Positions 39,018-49,595 of a stretch of 64,000 bases of DNA are shown here, piece after piece (the first letter of the stretch is position 1; each line of letters starts with the position of its first letter). Under the pieces are notes generated by a model. That model was not told the origin of the DNA and did no database searches. It worked only from the letters and a program-made list of their open reading frames with translations. The position numbers and the translations under genes are program-made. Origin of the DNA: Betaproteobacteria bacterium (GTDB lineage: Bacteria; Pseudomonadota; Gammaproteobacteria; Burkholderiales; Methylophilaceae); assembly GCA_016867975.1 (NCBI GenBank), contig VGIC01000005.1, forward strand, positions 1-64,000, in the 5' to 3' direction.

Positions 39018-40415
39018 TTACTTCCTGAGTTTGCTGTGCTGCAGCGAGTAAGCAAAATAGAACACCACGCCCAATAGCAACCATATGCCAAAGCGTTGCC
39101 AAGTCAGCGCGGGCAAGAACGCCATCAATGCGCCGCAGGACAGCATGCCCAATACCGGGAGCAGTGGGCTGTAGGGCGTTTTATATGGGCGATGCAGGTG
39201 CGGTTGTGTTTTGCGCAACATGATGACCCCACCGCACACCAGCACAAATGCGGCCAATGTGCCGATGTTCACCAGTTCAGCCAAATCACCTAATGGAATA
39301 AAGCCAGCGATAGTGGCAGTGATCAGGCCGCAGATCACGATGACGCGTATGGGGGTATGCGTTTTTGCATTCACCTGACTAAAGAAGGGAGGGATAAGGC
39401 CGTCTCTGCTCATGGCGAAGATGATGCGGGTCAGGCCATAGTACAGCACCAGCATGACGGTGGTCAGGCCGGCAATCACGCCGGTAGAAACCAAGGCGGA
39501 TGCCCAGTGATAGCCCATTAATTGAAGTGCATGGGCAACTGGCGATGAAACGCCAAGTTCGGTGTAAGGCACTACGCCAGTCAGCAAGCCAGAGACGATG
39601 ATATAGATTACCGTGCAAAACGAGAGTGAATAAATAATGCCTTTAGGTACGTCATGCTGGGGGTCCTTGGCCTCTTCTACGGCGGTTGAAACAGCATCAA
39701 AGCCGACATAGGCAAAGAAGACTAAAGAGGCACCAGCAAGTACGCCGACTGTCTTACCGTCTGGTAAGGTATCAAACCAACCGAATGGCATGAAAGGATG
39801 CCAATTTTCTGGATGCACGTTGAAACTGGCGATGGCCACAAAGATGGTAATAGTCAGTACTTTGATGAATACCATTGCGGCATTCAGTTTTGCGCTTTGT
39901 TTGACCCCAATGATGAGCATGATCATCAAGGCAAGAATAATGAGCAGCGCAGGTAAATTGACCATGCCGCCAAGCGAGGGGGCTTTAGTAAGCTGTTCCG
40001 GCAGACCCAGACCCACTGCGGTGAGGGCGTTATTGAAGTAACCCGCCCAACCGTTGGCGACTGCGGCCACGCTCATCCCATATTCCATCAGCAGAATCCA
40101 GCCGATGATCCAAGCCACCACTTCACCAAACGCAGCATAGCTGTAGCCGTACGCACTACCACAGCCACCTACCGTTGCGGCCATTTCCGCATAAGCAAAC
40201 GCGGCAAAACCACAGGCAAGCCCTGAAACGACAAACGACAAGACCACTGCTGGACCAGATTGATGCGCCGCAGCTAGGCCGGTCAGTACGAATATGCCCG
40301 TACCGATAATGGCACCTATGCCCAACAATGTCAGGTCGAATGCCGATAAGCATCTTTTTAAACCAGTTTCGGAATGAGCGGTGACGGGTTTAGTGCGCAG
40401 AACGCGTTTTATCAT
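39018..40415 (-). CDS. APC-superfamily amino acid permease
   Basis: 465 aa, about 12 membrane segments. The N-terminal motif DLTLLGIGAIIGTGIFVLTG and the YAEMAATVGGCGSAYGYSY region are characteristic of YfnA/CAT-type amino-acid transporters of the APC superfamily. The long conserved LVFFAYVGFDAVSTAVEEAK segment follows. Substrate is not deducible; cationic amino acids are common in relatives. Confidence 0.88.
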   Translation of the reverse strand: MIKRVLRTKPVTAHSETGLKRCLSAFDLTLLGIGAIIGTGIFVLTGLAAAHQSGPAVVLSFVVSGLACGFAAFAYAEMAATVGGCGSAYGYSYAAFGEVVAWIIGWILLMEYGMSVAAVANGWAGYFNNALTAVGLGLPEQLTKAPSLGGMVNLPALLIILALMIMLIIGVKQSAKLNAAMVFIKVLTITIFVAIASFNVHPENWHPFMPFGWFDTLPDGKTVGVLAGASLVFFAYVGFDAVSTAVEEAKDPQHDVPKGIIYSLSFCTVIYIIVSGLLTGVVPYTELGVSSPVAHALQLMGYHWASALVSTGVIAGLTTVMLVLYYGLTRIIFAMSRDGLIPPFFSQVNAKTHTPIRVIVICGLITATIAGFIPLGDLAELVNIGTLAAFVLVCGGVIMLRKTQPHLHRPYKTPYSPLLPVLGMLSCGALMAFLPALTWQRFGIWLLLGVVFYFAYSLQHSKLRK

Positions 40416-40486
40416 GATAGCTCTCTAATGTTTTTTCTGATTCTATACTAAAGCATTGTTTGCATGGTAAACAATGTGGATTGGCT

Positions 40487-41785
40487 TTAGAAGTGCGCTT
40501 TAAGTGCGGCAATCATGTAGTGCTGATCGAGTACGCCTGCACTTTCTCTGATGCTATGCATGGCCCACATAGGTGAGCCTACATCCACGCTGGCGATGCC
40601 TAGATTTGATGCCACGATAGGACCAATTGTGCTGCCACAACCCAAATCAGTGCGGTGTACATATTGCTGATAGGGCACTTTGGCCTGTTCACACAGCTGG
40701 ATAAATCGCGCAGCAGTTTCTGCGTTGGTTGAATAGCGCTGATTGGCATTGGTTTTAATGACAGGACCATGATTTACCTTGATATGATGGCATGGCTCAT
40801 AGGCGCTTGCATGGTTGGGATGGTACGCATGTGCCATGTCAGCGCTGATGAAGAAACTTTTCGACAGCGTGCGGAGTTTGGCTTCTTCGTTTAGGTCGGT
40901 GCTGATGGCAATGCGGTTGATGACATCAGCTAAAAAGCTGCCATTAGCGCCAATAGCACTTTCGCTGCCGATTTCTTCATGGTCGAACAGTGCGACGATT
41001 TTTGTTGTCTGCGCATCATCAGCTTCCAGCAAGGCCGTGATAGCGGCGTGGCATGAGGCTAGATTGTCCAGCTGACCATTCGCAATAAATTCCTCATTAG
41101 GCCCCCAGAAAGCGCCAGGCTGTGTATCAAACACATTCAGTTCAAAGCTGAGGATTTCCGTCACATCCACGTGAAGCGCTTGTGCGAGATGAGTCAGGAA
41201 TTGCTGGTTGGCCGCGATGCCTTCCTCACTCTCGGCAAACAGTAGGGGTAGCTGCGTTTGTTTGTTTAACACCAGCCCCTTGTCATTGACCTCTCGGTTC
41301 ATGTGAATGGCCAAGTTAGGTAAGCGCATCAAGGCACGATTAAATTTGATCAGATGTGTCTCGAAACCTTGGTTAGAGCGCACATTCACGCGCCCAGCGA
41401 TGCTCAAGTCGCGGTCAGTGAATGTGGCAAGAATGGGGCCACCATAGACTTCTACACCGATTCTAATCAAGCCCTCTCCACCAAAGGCAGCCTGAGGTTT
41501 GAGGCGCAGTCCGGGGGAGTCTGTATGTGCGCCGATGATGCGAAAGCCGCTGTCGACCAAAGGCTGCGTGCCTAGACGGAAGGCTATGATTGAGGCGCCT
41601 CCCCGAATCACATAATAGGATCTTCCTGCTTCAAGCTGCCATGGTTGATCTTCCCTGAGCTTAGTGTAGCTTTGGGAGCATAACCGCGTTTCGACGCTAT
41701 TGACGGCATGCCATGGACTAGGGCTGGCATCGATAAAATCGAGCAGGTCTTGTGCTTGGATACGGGCTTCAGCGGGAATTCTCAT
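40487..41785 (-). CDS. apeB: M18 family aminopeptidase
   Basis: Metal-dependent cytosolic aminopeptidase, 432 aa. Metal-ligand motifs GAHTDSPGLRLKP, FDHEEIGSESAIGANGSF and the C-terminal MWAMHSIRESAG are visible, as is the substrate-site LASCHAAITALLE. It begins 5 bases after hemF, so probably at the end of the purH-purD-hemF transcript. Confidence 0.93.
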   Translation of the reverse strand: MRIPAEARIQAQDLLDFIDASPSPWHAVNSVETRLCSQSYTKLREDQPWQLEAGRSYYVIRGGASIIAFRLGTQPLVDSGFRIIGAHTDSPGLRLKPQAAFGGEGLIRIGVEVYGGPILATFTDRDLSIAGRVNVRSNQGFETHLIKFNRALMRLPNLAIHMNREVNDKGLVLNKQTQLPLLFAESEEGIAANQQFLTHLAQALHVDVTEILSFELNVFDTQPGAFWGPNEEFIANGQLDNLASCHAAITALLEADDAQTTKIVALFDHEEIGSESAIGANGSFLADVINRIAISTDLNEEAKLRTLSKSFFISADMAHAYHPNHASAYEPCHHIKVNHGPVIKTNANQRYSTNAETAARFIQLCEQAKVPYQQYVHRTDLGCGSTIGPIVASNLGIASVDVGSPMWAMHSIRESAGVLDQHYMIAALKAHF

Positions 41786-41790
41786 CAGTG

Positions 41791-42750
41791 CTATGCCGGC
41801 GGATTGAGCAAGAGCCAGTCTTTCTCAATCAAAAAGTCTGTATAAAGTCTAGACTCTGGCGTGCCAGCCTCTGGCTTCCAGTCATAACGCCATTTAACGA
41901 TGGGAGGCATGGAGAGCAAAATAGACTCAGTGCGACCGTTCGATTGCAAGCCGAAGATTGTACCGCGGTCATAAATGAGATTGAACTCGACGTAGCGACC
42001 ACGGTGATAGGCTTGGAAATCACGCTCCCGCTCACCGTAGGGCATATCCTTACGACGCTGCACGATAGGCAGATAGGCATTGAGAAATGCATCGCCGACT
42101 GCACGATGGAAATCAAAGCAGCGCTCAAAACCTAGCGCGTTGAAGTCGTCATAAAAGATGCCGCCGATTCCACGAGGCTCTTTGCGATGCTTGAGATAAA
42201 AATACTCATCACATTCTTTTTTGAATTTTGGGTAGTAGCTGGGATCAAAAGCATCCAGTGCGGCTTTATTGACGCGGTGAAAATGTTCTGCATCTTCTTT
42301 GAAGCCGTAGTAAGGGGTTAAATCCATCCCGCCGCCAAACCACCAAATGTCTTCATCTGGATTTTCGGCTGCGGCCAAATGCTGTGAGGCTATTGTGTTT
42401 TTATTCGGTGCTTTAGCCACAAAAAAGCGCACATTCATGTGGACGGTTGGAATATATGGGTTACGTGGATGGAATACTAAAGAGACGCCCATGGCCTCCC
42501 ATTCTCGCCCCGCGGCTTCTGGATGCGCAACGCTGGCAGCAGGGGGTAGTTTGGTCCCCTTGACGTGAGAAAAGCCAATGCCTGCCCGCTCAAATACGTT
42601 GCCTTCTTCTAGCAAGCAGGAGTTGCCGCCACCGCCTTCAGGGCGTTGCCAGCTATCCTGCAGGAAGTGTTTGCCATCTACCAATTCAATGGCTTCTACA
42701 ATTCTTGCTTGTAGGTTTTGTAGGTAGTTAAAAACGTCTTGGGGGTTCAT
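41791..42750 (-). CDS. hemF: Oxygen-dependent coproporphyrinogen III oxidase
   Basis: Converts coproporphyrinogen III to protoporphyrinogen IX with O2 in haem synthesis. 319 aa. Signature regions [35 protein letters not shown] and [17 protein letters not shown] are present. Starts 2 bases after purD. Confidence 0.97.
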   Translation of the reverse strand: MNPQDVFNYLQNLQARIVEAIELVDGKHFLQDSWQRPEGGGGNSCLLEEGNVFERAGIGFSHVKGTKLPPAASVAHPEAAGREWEAMGVSLVFHPRNPYIPTVHMNVRFFVAKAPNKNTIASQHLAAAENPDEDIWWFGGGMDLTPYYGFKEDAEHFHRVNKAALDAFDPSYYPKFKKECDEYFYLKHRKEPRGIGGIFYDDFNALGFERCFDFHRAVGDAFLNAYLPIVQRRKDMPYGERERDFQAYHRGRYVEFNLIYDRGTIFGLQSNGRTESILLSMPPIVKWRYDWKPEAGTPESRLYTDFLIEKDWLLLNPPA

Positions 42751-42752
42751 AC

Positions 42753-44021
42753 CTAGCCTTTAATCGCGCGGTAACCAATATCAGTGCGATATTGCGCACC
42801 GTTAAATTTAATTTCATCGACAACTCTATACGCTTGTTGTTGCGCAAACTTTACGGTTTCACCTAGCGCCGTCACGCACAAAACGCGACCGCCACTGGTG
42901 ATAACTTTGCTATCTTTTAATGTCGTACCTGCATGGAAAACGTGCGCGTCTTCTAACCGCTTAGGTAAGCCAGTAATTTCATCACCCAGTTTGGGTGTGT
43001 CTGGATAATTGGCTGATGCCATGACCACTCCTAATGCAAATCGCCTATCCCATTCTGTTTCAGCCTGGTTTAACGTGCCATTGACAGCGTGCTCCATCAG
43101 TCCGACGAGGTCACTTTTGAGGCGCATCATAATTGGCTGCGTTTCAGGATCGCCCATGCGGCAATTAAACTCTAGCGTTTTAACATCGCCATTCGGTGAG
43201 ATCATCAGACCTGCATAGAGAAATCCCGTGTAAGGAATACCGTCTTTCGCCATTCCTTCAACTGTGGGTTGAATAATTTCACGCATCACTTTTGCGTGAA
43301 TGTCTGGCGTGACGACAGGGGCGGGCGAGTATGCTCCCATGCCGCCAGTGTTAGGGCCTAAATCTTGATCGAGTAAACGCTTATGGTCTTGGCTGGTAGC
43401 CAGCGCCAAGATGTTTTTGCCATCGACCATGACCATAAAACTGGCTTCTTCTCCGACTAGGAACTCTTCAATTACAACCCGTGCACCGGCTGCGCCCAGT
43501 TTGTTGTCCTCCAGCATGGCGTCAATGGCTGCATGCGCTTCATCCTCGCTCATTGCAACAACAACTCCTTTGCCTGCGGCTAAACCATCGGCCTTAATCA
43601 CAATGGGCGCCCCTTGCTGCGTGATGTAATCGTGAGCAAGTTTTGCATCGGTAAATGTCGCGTAGGCCGCAGTTGGGATATTGTGACGCATCATAAATGC
43701 TTTAGCGAAATCTTTGGATGACTCAAGTTGCGCAGCCGCTTTGGTGGGCCCAAAGATTTTAAGACCCGCAGCACGGAATGCATCGACCACACCTTGCGAA
43801 AGTGGCGCTTCTGGCCCGACGATCGTGAGATGAATTTGCTCATCCTGTGCAAATTTGACCAAATCAGCAACGGCGGTCAAAGGCACATTCTTCATATCGG
43901 GATCCAATGCCGTGCCCGCATTGCCAGGTGCAACATACACGCGGCTCACTTCTTTATTTTGAGCTGTTTTCCATGCGAGTGCATGCTCGCGTCCGCCACT
44001 ACCAATCACTAAAATTTTCAT
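42753..44021 (-). CDS. purD: Phosphoribosylamine--glycine ligase
   Basis: GAR synthetase, ATP-grasp enzyme of de novo purine synthesis. About 422 aa from ATG 44021 ([18 protein letters not shown]). The ATP-grasp region [32 protein letters not shown] and [11 protein letters not shown] are visible. Separated from purH by 188 bases that contain a long hairpin. Confidence 0.97.
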   Translation of the reverse strand: MKILVIGSGGREHALAWKTAQNKEVSRVYVAPGNAGTALDPDMKNVPLTAVADLVKFAQDEQIHLTIVGPEAPLSQGVVDAFRAAGLKIFGPTKAAAQLESSKDFAKAFMMRHNIPTAAYATFTDAKLAHDYITQQGAPIVIKADGLAAGKGVVVAMSEDEAHAAIDAMLEDNKLGAAGARVVIEEFLVGEEASFMVMVDGKNILALATSQDHKRLLDQDLGPNTGGMGAYSPAPVVTPDIHAKVMREIIQPTVEGMAKDGIPYTGFLYAGLMISPNGDVKTLEFNCRMGDPETQPIMMRLKSDLVGLMEHAVNGTLNQAETEWDRRFALGVVMASANYPDTPKLGDEITGLPKRLEDAHVFHAGTTLKDSKVITSGGRVLCVTALGETVKFAQQQAYRVVDEIKFNGAQYRTDIGYRAIKG

Positions 44022-44088
44022 AAATCTATTGATGAGCAAATCACGTTGTTACTCATCCCTTGTTTAAGTTGATTAAATTACTTCATGC

Positions 44089-44207
44089 AAACCGTAGCGA
44101 ATATCGCTAGAGCAAGGCGCACGGGAGCACAATAACCGAAGCGTACATGTAAGTACGTGGGGTTGTGAGTGCCGTGCAACATAGGTATTGCGATGAGCAG
44201 TAGGTTT
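44089..44207. repeat. Imperfect hairpin in the purH-purD gap
   Basis: Long imperfect palindrome with outer arms AAACCGTAGCGAATATCGC and GCGATGAGCAGTAGGTTT and an inner stem AACCGAAGCGTAC/GTACGTGGGGTT around TGTAA. It looks related in layout to the hairpins at 55533 and 60664 (GTAC..GTAC centre, GGCGCA flank) but is more diverged. It ends 2 bases before the purH stop. Confidence 0.5.
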
Positions 44208-44209
44208 GG

Positions 44210-45817
44210 TTAGTGTCTGAAGTGGCGAACCCCTGTCACCACCATCACCAAGCCATGCTCGTCTGCCGCCGCGATTACTTCTTCATCACGCATGCTGCCA
44301 CCTGGATGAATCACGCATGCAGCACCGGCTTCAGCCAACACATCAATGCCATCACGGAACGGAAAGAACGCATCGGAAGCGACTACTGAGTTTTTCAGCG
44401 TCAGCCCTGCATTTTGTGCTTTGATTGCGGCAATTTTTGTGCTGTCCACACGGCTCATTTGGCCAGCGCCAACGCCCAGCGTCATGCGGTTGCCACAGAA
44501 GACGATGGCATTTGATTTCACATATTTAGCCACACGCCAAGCAAATAACATATCTTGTAGCTGTTCTGCAGTGGGTTGTTTCTTGGTAACGACTTTCAAG
44601 TCGGCAACGCTCATTTCATGATTGTCGGCTGTTTGAATCAATAAGCCAGAGCCTATGCGTTTTGTGTCGTGTGAGTTACGACCTTTTTCCCAATCGCTGA
44701 TGCCATCTTGAGGCAAGGAAATTTTCAGTACACGCACGTTGGCTTTTGTGCTAAAAATAGCCAAAGCCTCTTCTGTATAGTCTGGTGCGATCAGCACTTC
44801 TACGAATTGCTTACTCACGGCTTCAGCCGCTGCTCTATCCAGGGGGGTGTTGAATGCGATGATGCCACCGAAGGCTGAGGTGGGGTCGGTCTGGAACGCT
44901 TTGCTGTAGGCTTCGAGCGCATCTTTGCCCAATGCTACACCACAAGGGTTGGCGTGTTTTACGATCACGCAGGCTGTAGAGTCAAAACTCTTGACCGCTT
45001 CCCATGCGGCATCTGCATCAGCGATGTTGTTGTATGAAAGCTCTTTGCCTTGCAATTGCTGGGCAGTCACCAAACTGCCTGGTGCTGGACAAAGGTCGCG
45101 ATAGAACGCTGCGCTTTGGTGTGGATTTTCACCATAGCGTAAGTCTTGCACCTTGATGAAATTGCTATTGCTTTGTGCAGGGAAAGCGTTGAGTACAGGC
45201 TGCTTGCTGACTATGCTGGCCTTGTAATCAACGGCAGAAAGATAGTTGCTGATGGCTGCATCGTATTGAGCGACACGATTGAACGCCGCTACGGAGAGCG
45301 AGAACGTGGTAGCCTCCGCTAGGGCGCCGCCTGTGCTTTGCATTTCGCGCACGACGTCTGCATATTGGCTAGCGTCGGTCAACACCGCAACGTCTTTCCA
45401 ATTTTTAGCGGCTGAGCGCACCATGGCAGGACCACCGATGTCGATATTCTCGATGGCATCTTCCAATGTGCAGTCTGGCTTCGCGACAGTCGCTTCGAAT
45501 GGATAGAGGTTGACTACCACCATGTCGATATTGGGAATCTCTTGTGCTTGCATGGCAGATACGTGCTCAGGCAAGTCGCGGCGACCTAAGATGCCGCCAT
45601 GTACTTTCGGATGCAAAGTTTTGACTCGCCCGTCCAACATTTCTGGGAAGCCAGTGTAGTCGCTGACCTCGATGACGGGAATGGCATTGTCGCGAAATAA
45701 TTTGGCGGTGCCTCCAGTAGAGAGGACCTCAACGCCGAGTGAATGGAGTTGCTGTGCTAGTGCGATGATGCCGGTTTTGTCGGAAACGCTGATGAGCGCA
45801 CGTTTGATAGTTGCCAT
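44210..45817 (-). CDS. purH: Bifunctional AICAR transformylase/IMP cyclohydrolase
   Basis: Last two steps of IMP synthesis. 535 aa. The N-terminal MGS-like IMP cyclohydrolase domain shows [13 protein letters not shown]-like [16 protein letters not shown] and [19 protein letters not shown]; the transformylase domain shows [32 protein letters not shown] and [12 protein letters not shown], with [13 protein letters not shown] near the end. Follows fis by 35 bases. Confidence 0.98.
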   Translation of the reverse strand: MATIKRALISVSDKTGIIALAQQLHSLGVEVLSTGGTAKLFRDNAIPVIEVSDYTGFPEMLDGRVKTLHPKVHGGILGRRDLPEHVSAMQAQEIPNIDMVVVNLYPFEATVAKPDCTLEDAIENIDIGGPAMVRSAAKNWKDVAVLTDASQYADVVREMQSTGGALAEATTFSLSVAAFNRVAQYDAAISNYLSAVDYKASIVSKQPVLNAFPAQSNSNFIKVQDLRYGENPHQSAAFYRDLCPAPGSLVTAQQLQGKELSYNNIADADAAWEAVKSFDSTACVIVKHANPCGVALGKDALEAYSKAFQTDPTSAFGGIIAFNTPLDRAAAEAVSKQFVEVLIAPDYTEEALAIFSTKANVRVLKISLPQDGISDWEKGRNSHDTKRIGSGLLIQTADNHEMSVADLKVVTKKQPTAEQLQDMLFAWRVAKYVKSNAIVFCGNRMTLGVGAGQMSRVDSTKIAAIKAQNAGLTLKNSVVASDAFFPFRDGIDVLAEAGAACVIHPGGSMRDEEVIAAADEHGLVMVVTGVRHFRH

Positions 45818-45852
45818 GTAAAAACTCTAACGAATGGATTAAAGAAAAAGGG

Positions 45853-46089
45853 TTATTCGATTTTGTGTTGCTGTAACTTCTTACGCAAGGTGTTGCGGTT
45901 GATATCCAGTATCTCAGCTGCTTTGCTCTGGTTGCCCGCCACCTTTTTCATGACGTATCTAAGCAACGGCTCTTCTACACAGTGCATGACCATGTCGTAA
46001 ACGGCGTGAGGCTGTTCACCATCTAGATGTGAGAAGTAGTCCTCTAGTGACTCAGTGACAGCGTGGCTCAATTTGCAGTTTCTAGACAT
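45853..46089 (-). CDS. fis: DNA-binding protein Fis
   Basis: Nucleoid-associated regulator, 78 aa, the length usual in betaproteobacteria (shorter than E. coli Fis). The C-terminal helix-turn-helix GNQSKAAEILDINRNTLRKKL is nearly the family consensus. Located 11 bases after dusB, the conserved dusB-fis pairing. Confidence 0.95.
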   Translation of the reverse strand: MSRNCKLSHAVTESLEDYFSHLDGEQPHAVYDMVMHCVEEPLLRYVMKKVAGNQSKAAEILDINRNTLRKKLQQHKIE

Positions 46090-46100
46090 ATGGGGCGACC

Positions 46101-47135
46101 TTATGCGGCAAGGGCTTCAGATGAGTCTTCGCTGGCTTCGGGGCTGATGTACACTAAGCGCTCATTTCTTGTTTTAAGTTCGATGAAAAAGTCATTGATG
46201 GCCTGTAATTGCAAATCGATGGTCTGCAAGGTGTTCATGTGGTGACGGAAATGCGCCGAACCGGCCAAGCCTTTGGTGTACCATGAGATGTGCTTACGCG
46301 CCATGCGCATGCCAGTTAGCTCGCCATAAAAGGCATATAAATCATGCAGATGTTCCAGCATGACAGCGTGGATCTCATCTACCGTTGGCGCCAGCAGATG
46401 TGTGCCTGTGGTGAGGTAATGGTCGATTTCACGGAATATCCATGGGCGACCTTGTGCGGCTCGCCCAATCATGATGGCATCAGCGCCGGTGTAATCCAGC
46501 ACAAACTTAGCCTTTTCTGGTGAGGTGATGTCACCATTGGCAATGAGAGGAATACGGATAGCCTGTTTAACGGCGGCAATGGTGTCGTACTCGGCCTCTC
46601 CTAGATAGGCACAAGCACGGGTGCGACCGTGCATGGCCAGCGCCTGCACACCGATATCTTCTGCCATCTTGGCAATTTGGACTGCATTACGACTCTGTTT
46701 ATCCCAGCCCGTGCGGATTTTTAAGGTGACGGGTACATTAACTGCGCCCACCACAGCTTTTAAGATTTGTGCTACCAGGGGTTCGTCTTTCAATAAGGCA
46801 GATCCCGCCATCACATTGCAAATCTTTTTGGCTGGACAGCCCATGTTGATGTCGATGATCTGGGCGCCATTATCTACATTATGCTTGGCGGCTTCCGCCA
46901 TCATCTTAGGATCGGCGCCCGCGATCTGCACTGAAATAGGGGCAACCTCGCCTTCATGGTTGGCGCGGCGCTTGGTCTTTTCACTGCCGTATAGCAGTGA
47001 GTTTGATGTCACCATCTCGGACACAGCCAAGCCTGCGCCCATCTTTTTGCAAAGCTGACGGAAAGGCCTATCGGTTACGCCAGCCATAGGCGCAACAACA
47101 AGATTGTTTTTAAGGGTGTGTGGACCGATTTGCAT
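46101..47135 (-). CDS. dusB: tRNA-dihydrouridine synthase DusB
   Basis: FMN-dependent enzyme reducing uridine in the tRNA D-loop. 344 aa TIM barrel. N-terminal VVAPMAGVTDRPFRQLC, catalytic Cys in IDINMGCPAKKICN, and AMHGRTRACAYLGEA and GADAIMIGRAAQGRPW for FMN binding are visible. First gene of the fis-purH block. A TATAAA-like -10 lies at 47210-47215 on the minus strand. Confidence 0.96.
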   Translation of the reverse strand: MQIGPHTLKNNLVVAPMAGVTDRPFRQLCKKMGAGLAVSEMVTSNSLLYGSEKTKRRANHEGEVAPISVQIAGADPKMMAEAAKHNVDNGAQIIDINMGCPAKKICNVMAGSALLKDEPLVAQILKAVVGAVNVPVTLKIRTGWDKQSRNAVQIAKMAEDIGVQALAMHGRTRACAYLGEAEYDTIAAVKQAIRIPLIANGDITSPEKAKFVLDYTGADAIMIGRAAQGRPWIFREIDHYLTTGTHLLAPTVDEIHAVMLEHLHDLYAFYGELTGMRMARKHISWYTKGLAGSAHFRHHMNTLQTIDLQLQAINDFFIELKTRNERLVYISPEASEDSSEALAA

Positions 47136-47296
47136 TTAAAACATTTTATCTTCTTGACCAGTGCTTCCCCAAACAAAGTTTAGCGTTCACACTGAGGAAA
47201 CTGCCTATTTTATACGCAATTTTGTCGTGAGAAAACCAAAAAATTCTTTTAATTTGCAATTACAATGGGGCATCATATGCTGACGAGGCCTGATCA

Positions 47297-48574
47297 ATGC
47301 AAAAAATATCCACCGTGCGCGTCGCCTTTGCCAGCTTTATTGGCACGGCTATTGAGTTTTACGATTTCTATATTTACGCCATGGCTTCGGCGCTGGTGAT
47401 TGGATCCGTGTTTTTCCCCGCAAGTGACCCCGACATACAGACATTGAATGCCTTCCTGACATTCGGTATCGCTTTTATCGCGCGACCTTTGGGGGCCATT
47501 GTTTTTGGCCATTTTGGTGACATTGTGGGTAGAAAAGCAACGCTTGCTGCGTCACTGTTGTTGATGGGCGTATCTACCTTGCTCATTGGTGTTCTGCCGG
47601 GGTATGACCAATTAGGAACCACAGCGGCAATTTTGCTCTGTATTTTGCGTTTCGGGCAGGGCTTGGGTTTGGGAGGAGAGTGGGGAGGTGCGGCTTTGCT
47701 AGCGACTGAATATGCGCCAGCAGGCAAGCGTGGCTGGTTTGGCATGTTTCCTCAGTTGGGACCGTCGATTGGATTTTTACTAGCGACTCTAAGTTTTCTG
47801 CTACTGAGTCTTTGCTTGTCAGATGAAGTGTTCAAGCTCTGGGGCTGGCGCTTACCGTTTATTGCTAGTGCGGTACTGGTTGTGGTGGGGTTATATGTGC
47901 GCTTTAAATTGACCGAAACCCCCGCATTTGCTGCGGCATTGGCTCAGCATCGCACCCACAAAGCGCCGATGAAACATCTTGTGTGCGGACACTTAAGCGC
48001 CGTAGTGCTGGGAGCACTGGCGATGACGGTCTGCTATAACCTGTTTTATACTGCGACCGTATTTTGCCTAAGTTACGGGACTAAAACATTGAACATTCCC
48101 CGCACTGATTTCTTGATGATGTTATGCGTGGCGGTGTTGTTTATGGCGCTGGCCACGCCGATTTCGGCAGCACTGAGTGATCGCTTTGGCCGCAGGCCGG
48201 TATTGTTAACGGCATGCTTGCTGGCTGTGTTGACAGGTTTTGCACTACATCCCCTGATGGCCAGTGGGAGTGTGGTACAGGTGACGGTGTTCCTATCCAT
48301 AGCCTTACTGCTGATGGGGGCGAGTTTTGCACCGATGGGCGCTTTTCTGCCAGAACAGTTTCCGGTTGCGGTGCGTTACACAGGGGCTGGCCTTTCATAC
48401 CAGTTGGGCGGCATCATGGGCGCCTCTACAGCCCCTTTTGTTTCTCAGTTGTTGGTGGATAAAGGTGGTTTGGTCTGGGTGGGTTATTACGTTTCGGCGA
48501 TGGCGGCATTGAGTTTTGCAGCAGTATTAGCGATGCGAGAAACCCATCAGAGTAACTTCAGTCAGGTTGCGTAA
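47297..48574 (+). CDS. MFS transporter, metabolite:H+ symporter type
   Basis: 425 aa, 12 membrane segments. The MHS subfamily motif [19 protein letters not shown] and the loop [17 protein letters not shown] place it with organic acid, shikimate or betaine symporters such as ShiA and YhjE. Substrate unknown. Its last 17 bases overlap the convergent YkgJ-like gene. Confidence 0.88.
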   Translation: MQKISTVRVAFASFIGTAIEFYDFYIYAMASALVIGSVFFPASDPDIQTLNAFLTFGIAFIARPLGAIVFGHFGDIVGRKATLAASLLLMGVSTLLIGVLPGYDQLGTTAAILLCILRFGQGLGLGGEWGGAALLATEYAPAGKRGWFGMFPQLGPSIGFLLATLSFLLLSLCLSDEVFKLWGWRLPFIASAVLVVVGLYVRFKLTETPAFAAALAQHRTHKAPMKHLVCGHLSAVVLGALAMTVCYNLFYTATVFCLSYGTKTLNIPRTDFLMMLCVAVLFMALATPISAALSDRFGRRPVLLTACLLAVLTGFALHPLMASGSVVQVTVFLSIALLLMGASFAPMGAFLPEQFPVAVRYTGAGLSYQLGGIMGASTAPFVSQLLVDKGGLVWVGYYVSAMAALSFAAVLAMRETHQSNFSQVA

Positions 48575-48815
48575 GCTGTTCCAATTTGGTCAGCCACGTC
48601 ATTGCCTGTTCGCGCGTTTCACCACACATCTCGAAACTTGGCTGTAGACCTACACAAAATTCTGGGCGTTCAGGCCGACCAAAAATCATACATTGATGGT
48701 TATTGGTTAATTGCACACAGCGCACACCGGCAGGTTTGCCATGGGGCATGCCGGGGATGGCGCTGTTAATGGAGGGAGCGGTGCAACAGGCGCCACAGTT
48801 TGAGCGGCACTCCAT
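48558..48815 (-). CDS. YkgJ family cysteine cluster protein
   Basis: About 85 aa from ATG 48815, one base after the stop of the CinA-like gene. Cysteine pattern CRSNCGACC followed by single cysteines at VRCVQL, HQCMIF, EFCVGL and EMCGET, typical of the zinc/iron-binding YkgJ (UPF0153) family. Biological role unknown. An upstream in-frame TTG would overlap the preceding gene and is not favoured. Confidence 0.82.
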   Translation of the reverse strand: MECRSNCGACCTAPSINSAIPGMPHGKPAGVRCVQLTNNHQCMIFGRPERPEFCVGLQPSFEMCGETREQAMTWLTKLEQLTQPD

Positions 48816-48816
48816 A

Positions 48817-49569
48817 TTAGGATGGTGACCACGGAAATCCAAGCGCACTTACCGCCTCTTTAATCGTCTGTAATGCAGCCTCTACAGTCTTGGCTGGACC
48901 TTTTACCCCCAGTTCTGTCGTGCGCCTGCTGTCTAGCTTGGGTAGGCTGAACAGCTTAATATCCGGGTACTTGTGCAGTATAAGGTTCATCAGATCAATC
49001 AACTTGCTTTCACCCGCATCCATGACCAGAATCGAGGACTCGCTGTAATCCTGTTGGTGAAACAAGTGAAAATAATGGCGATCCAGCACCCATTCGACCA
49101 TTGGATGTGACATTTGCGGAAATCCGGGGACAAAGTGGTGGTGATTGATAGAACAGCCAGCGACGCGGTTGATCGGGTTCGGGATGAGACTGGCTCCCGC
49201 AGGAAAATCTGCCATCAATACACGCTTGGGGTAGGCGTCTACGCCGTACTGTGCTTCAATTTCAGCAACGGCACCAGCGTGTCGCACCAAAGGTACGCCG
49301 GCCGCGTCTGCTGCACATTGGCGAGTGAAGTCGTCCGGTGTAGCCCCAATGCCGCCAAAACTGAATACGATATCGCCGCGCTCCATGCTGGCTTTGAGCG
49401 AAGCGGTAATCTGCTCAGGAATATCGCCCAGAAAGTTTGCCCAGTCTAATTGCAGACCACGACTCTTTAAGGCCTCAATGACAAACTTTAAATGCGCATC
49501 CTGTCGCTTGCCGGAGAGGATTTCATCGCCGATGATGAATATGCCAATGGATTGTTGTCTAGTTTTCAT
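48817..49569 (-). CDS. CinA N-terminal/MoaB-Mog domain protein
   Basis: 250 aa protein of the competence/damage-inducible CinA-like molybdopterin-binding family, lacking the C-terminal amidase half of full Cin[20 protein letters not shown] and [20 protein letters not shown] are the recognisable motifs. Relatives are proposed nucleotide pyrophosphatases; the actual activity here is unknown. Forms a pair with the YkgJ-like gene. Confidence 0.83.
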   Translation of the reverse strand: MKTRQQSIGIFIIGDEILSGKRQDAHLKFVIEALKSRGLQLDWANFLGDIPEQITASLKASMERGDIVFSFGGIGATPDDFTRQCAADAAGVPLVRHAGAVAEIEAQYGVDAYPKRVLMADFPAGASLIPNPINRVAGCSINHHHFVPGFPQMSHPMVEWVLDRHYFHLFHQQDYSESSILVMDAGESKLIDLMNLILHKYPDIKLFSLPKLDSRRTTELGVKGPAKTVEAALQTIKEAVSALGFPWSPS

Positions 49570-49595
49570 GATTTTCGATCGGTTTTATTAGGTGC

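Noticed and set aside
44189-44220. Purine operator or riboswitch in the purH-purD gap
   Set aside because: The gap is explained by a long hairpin at the 3' side of purH; no purine aptamer core was seen.
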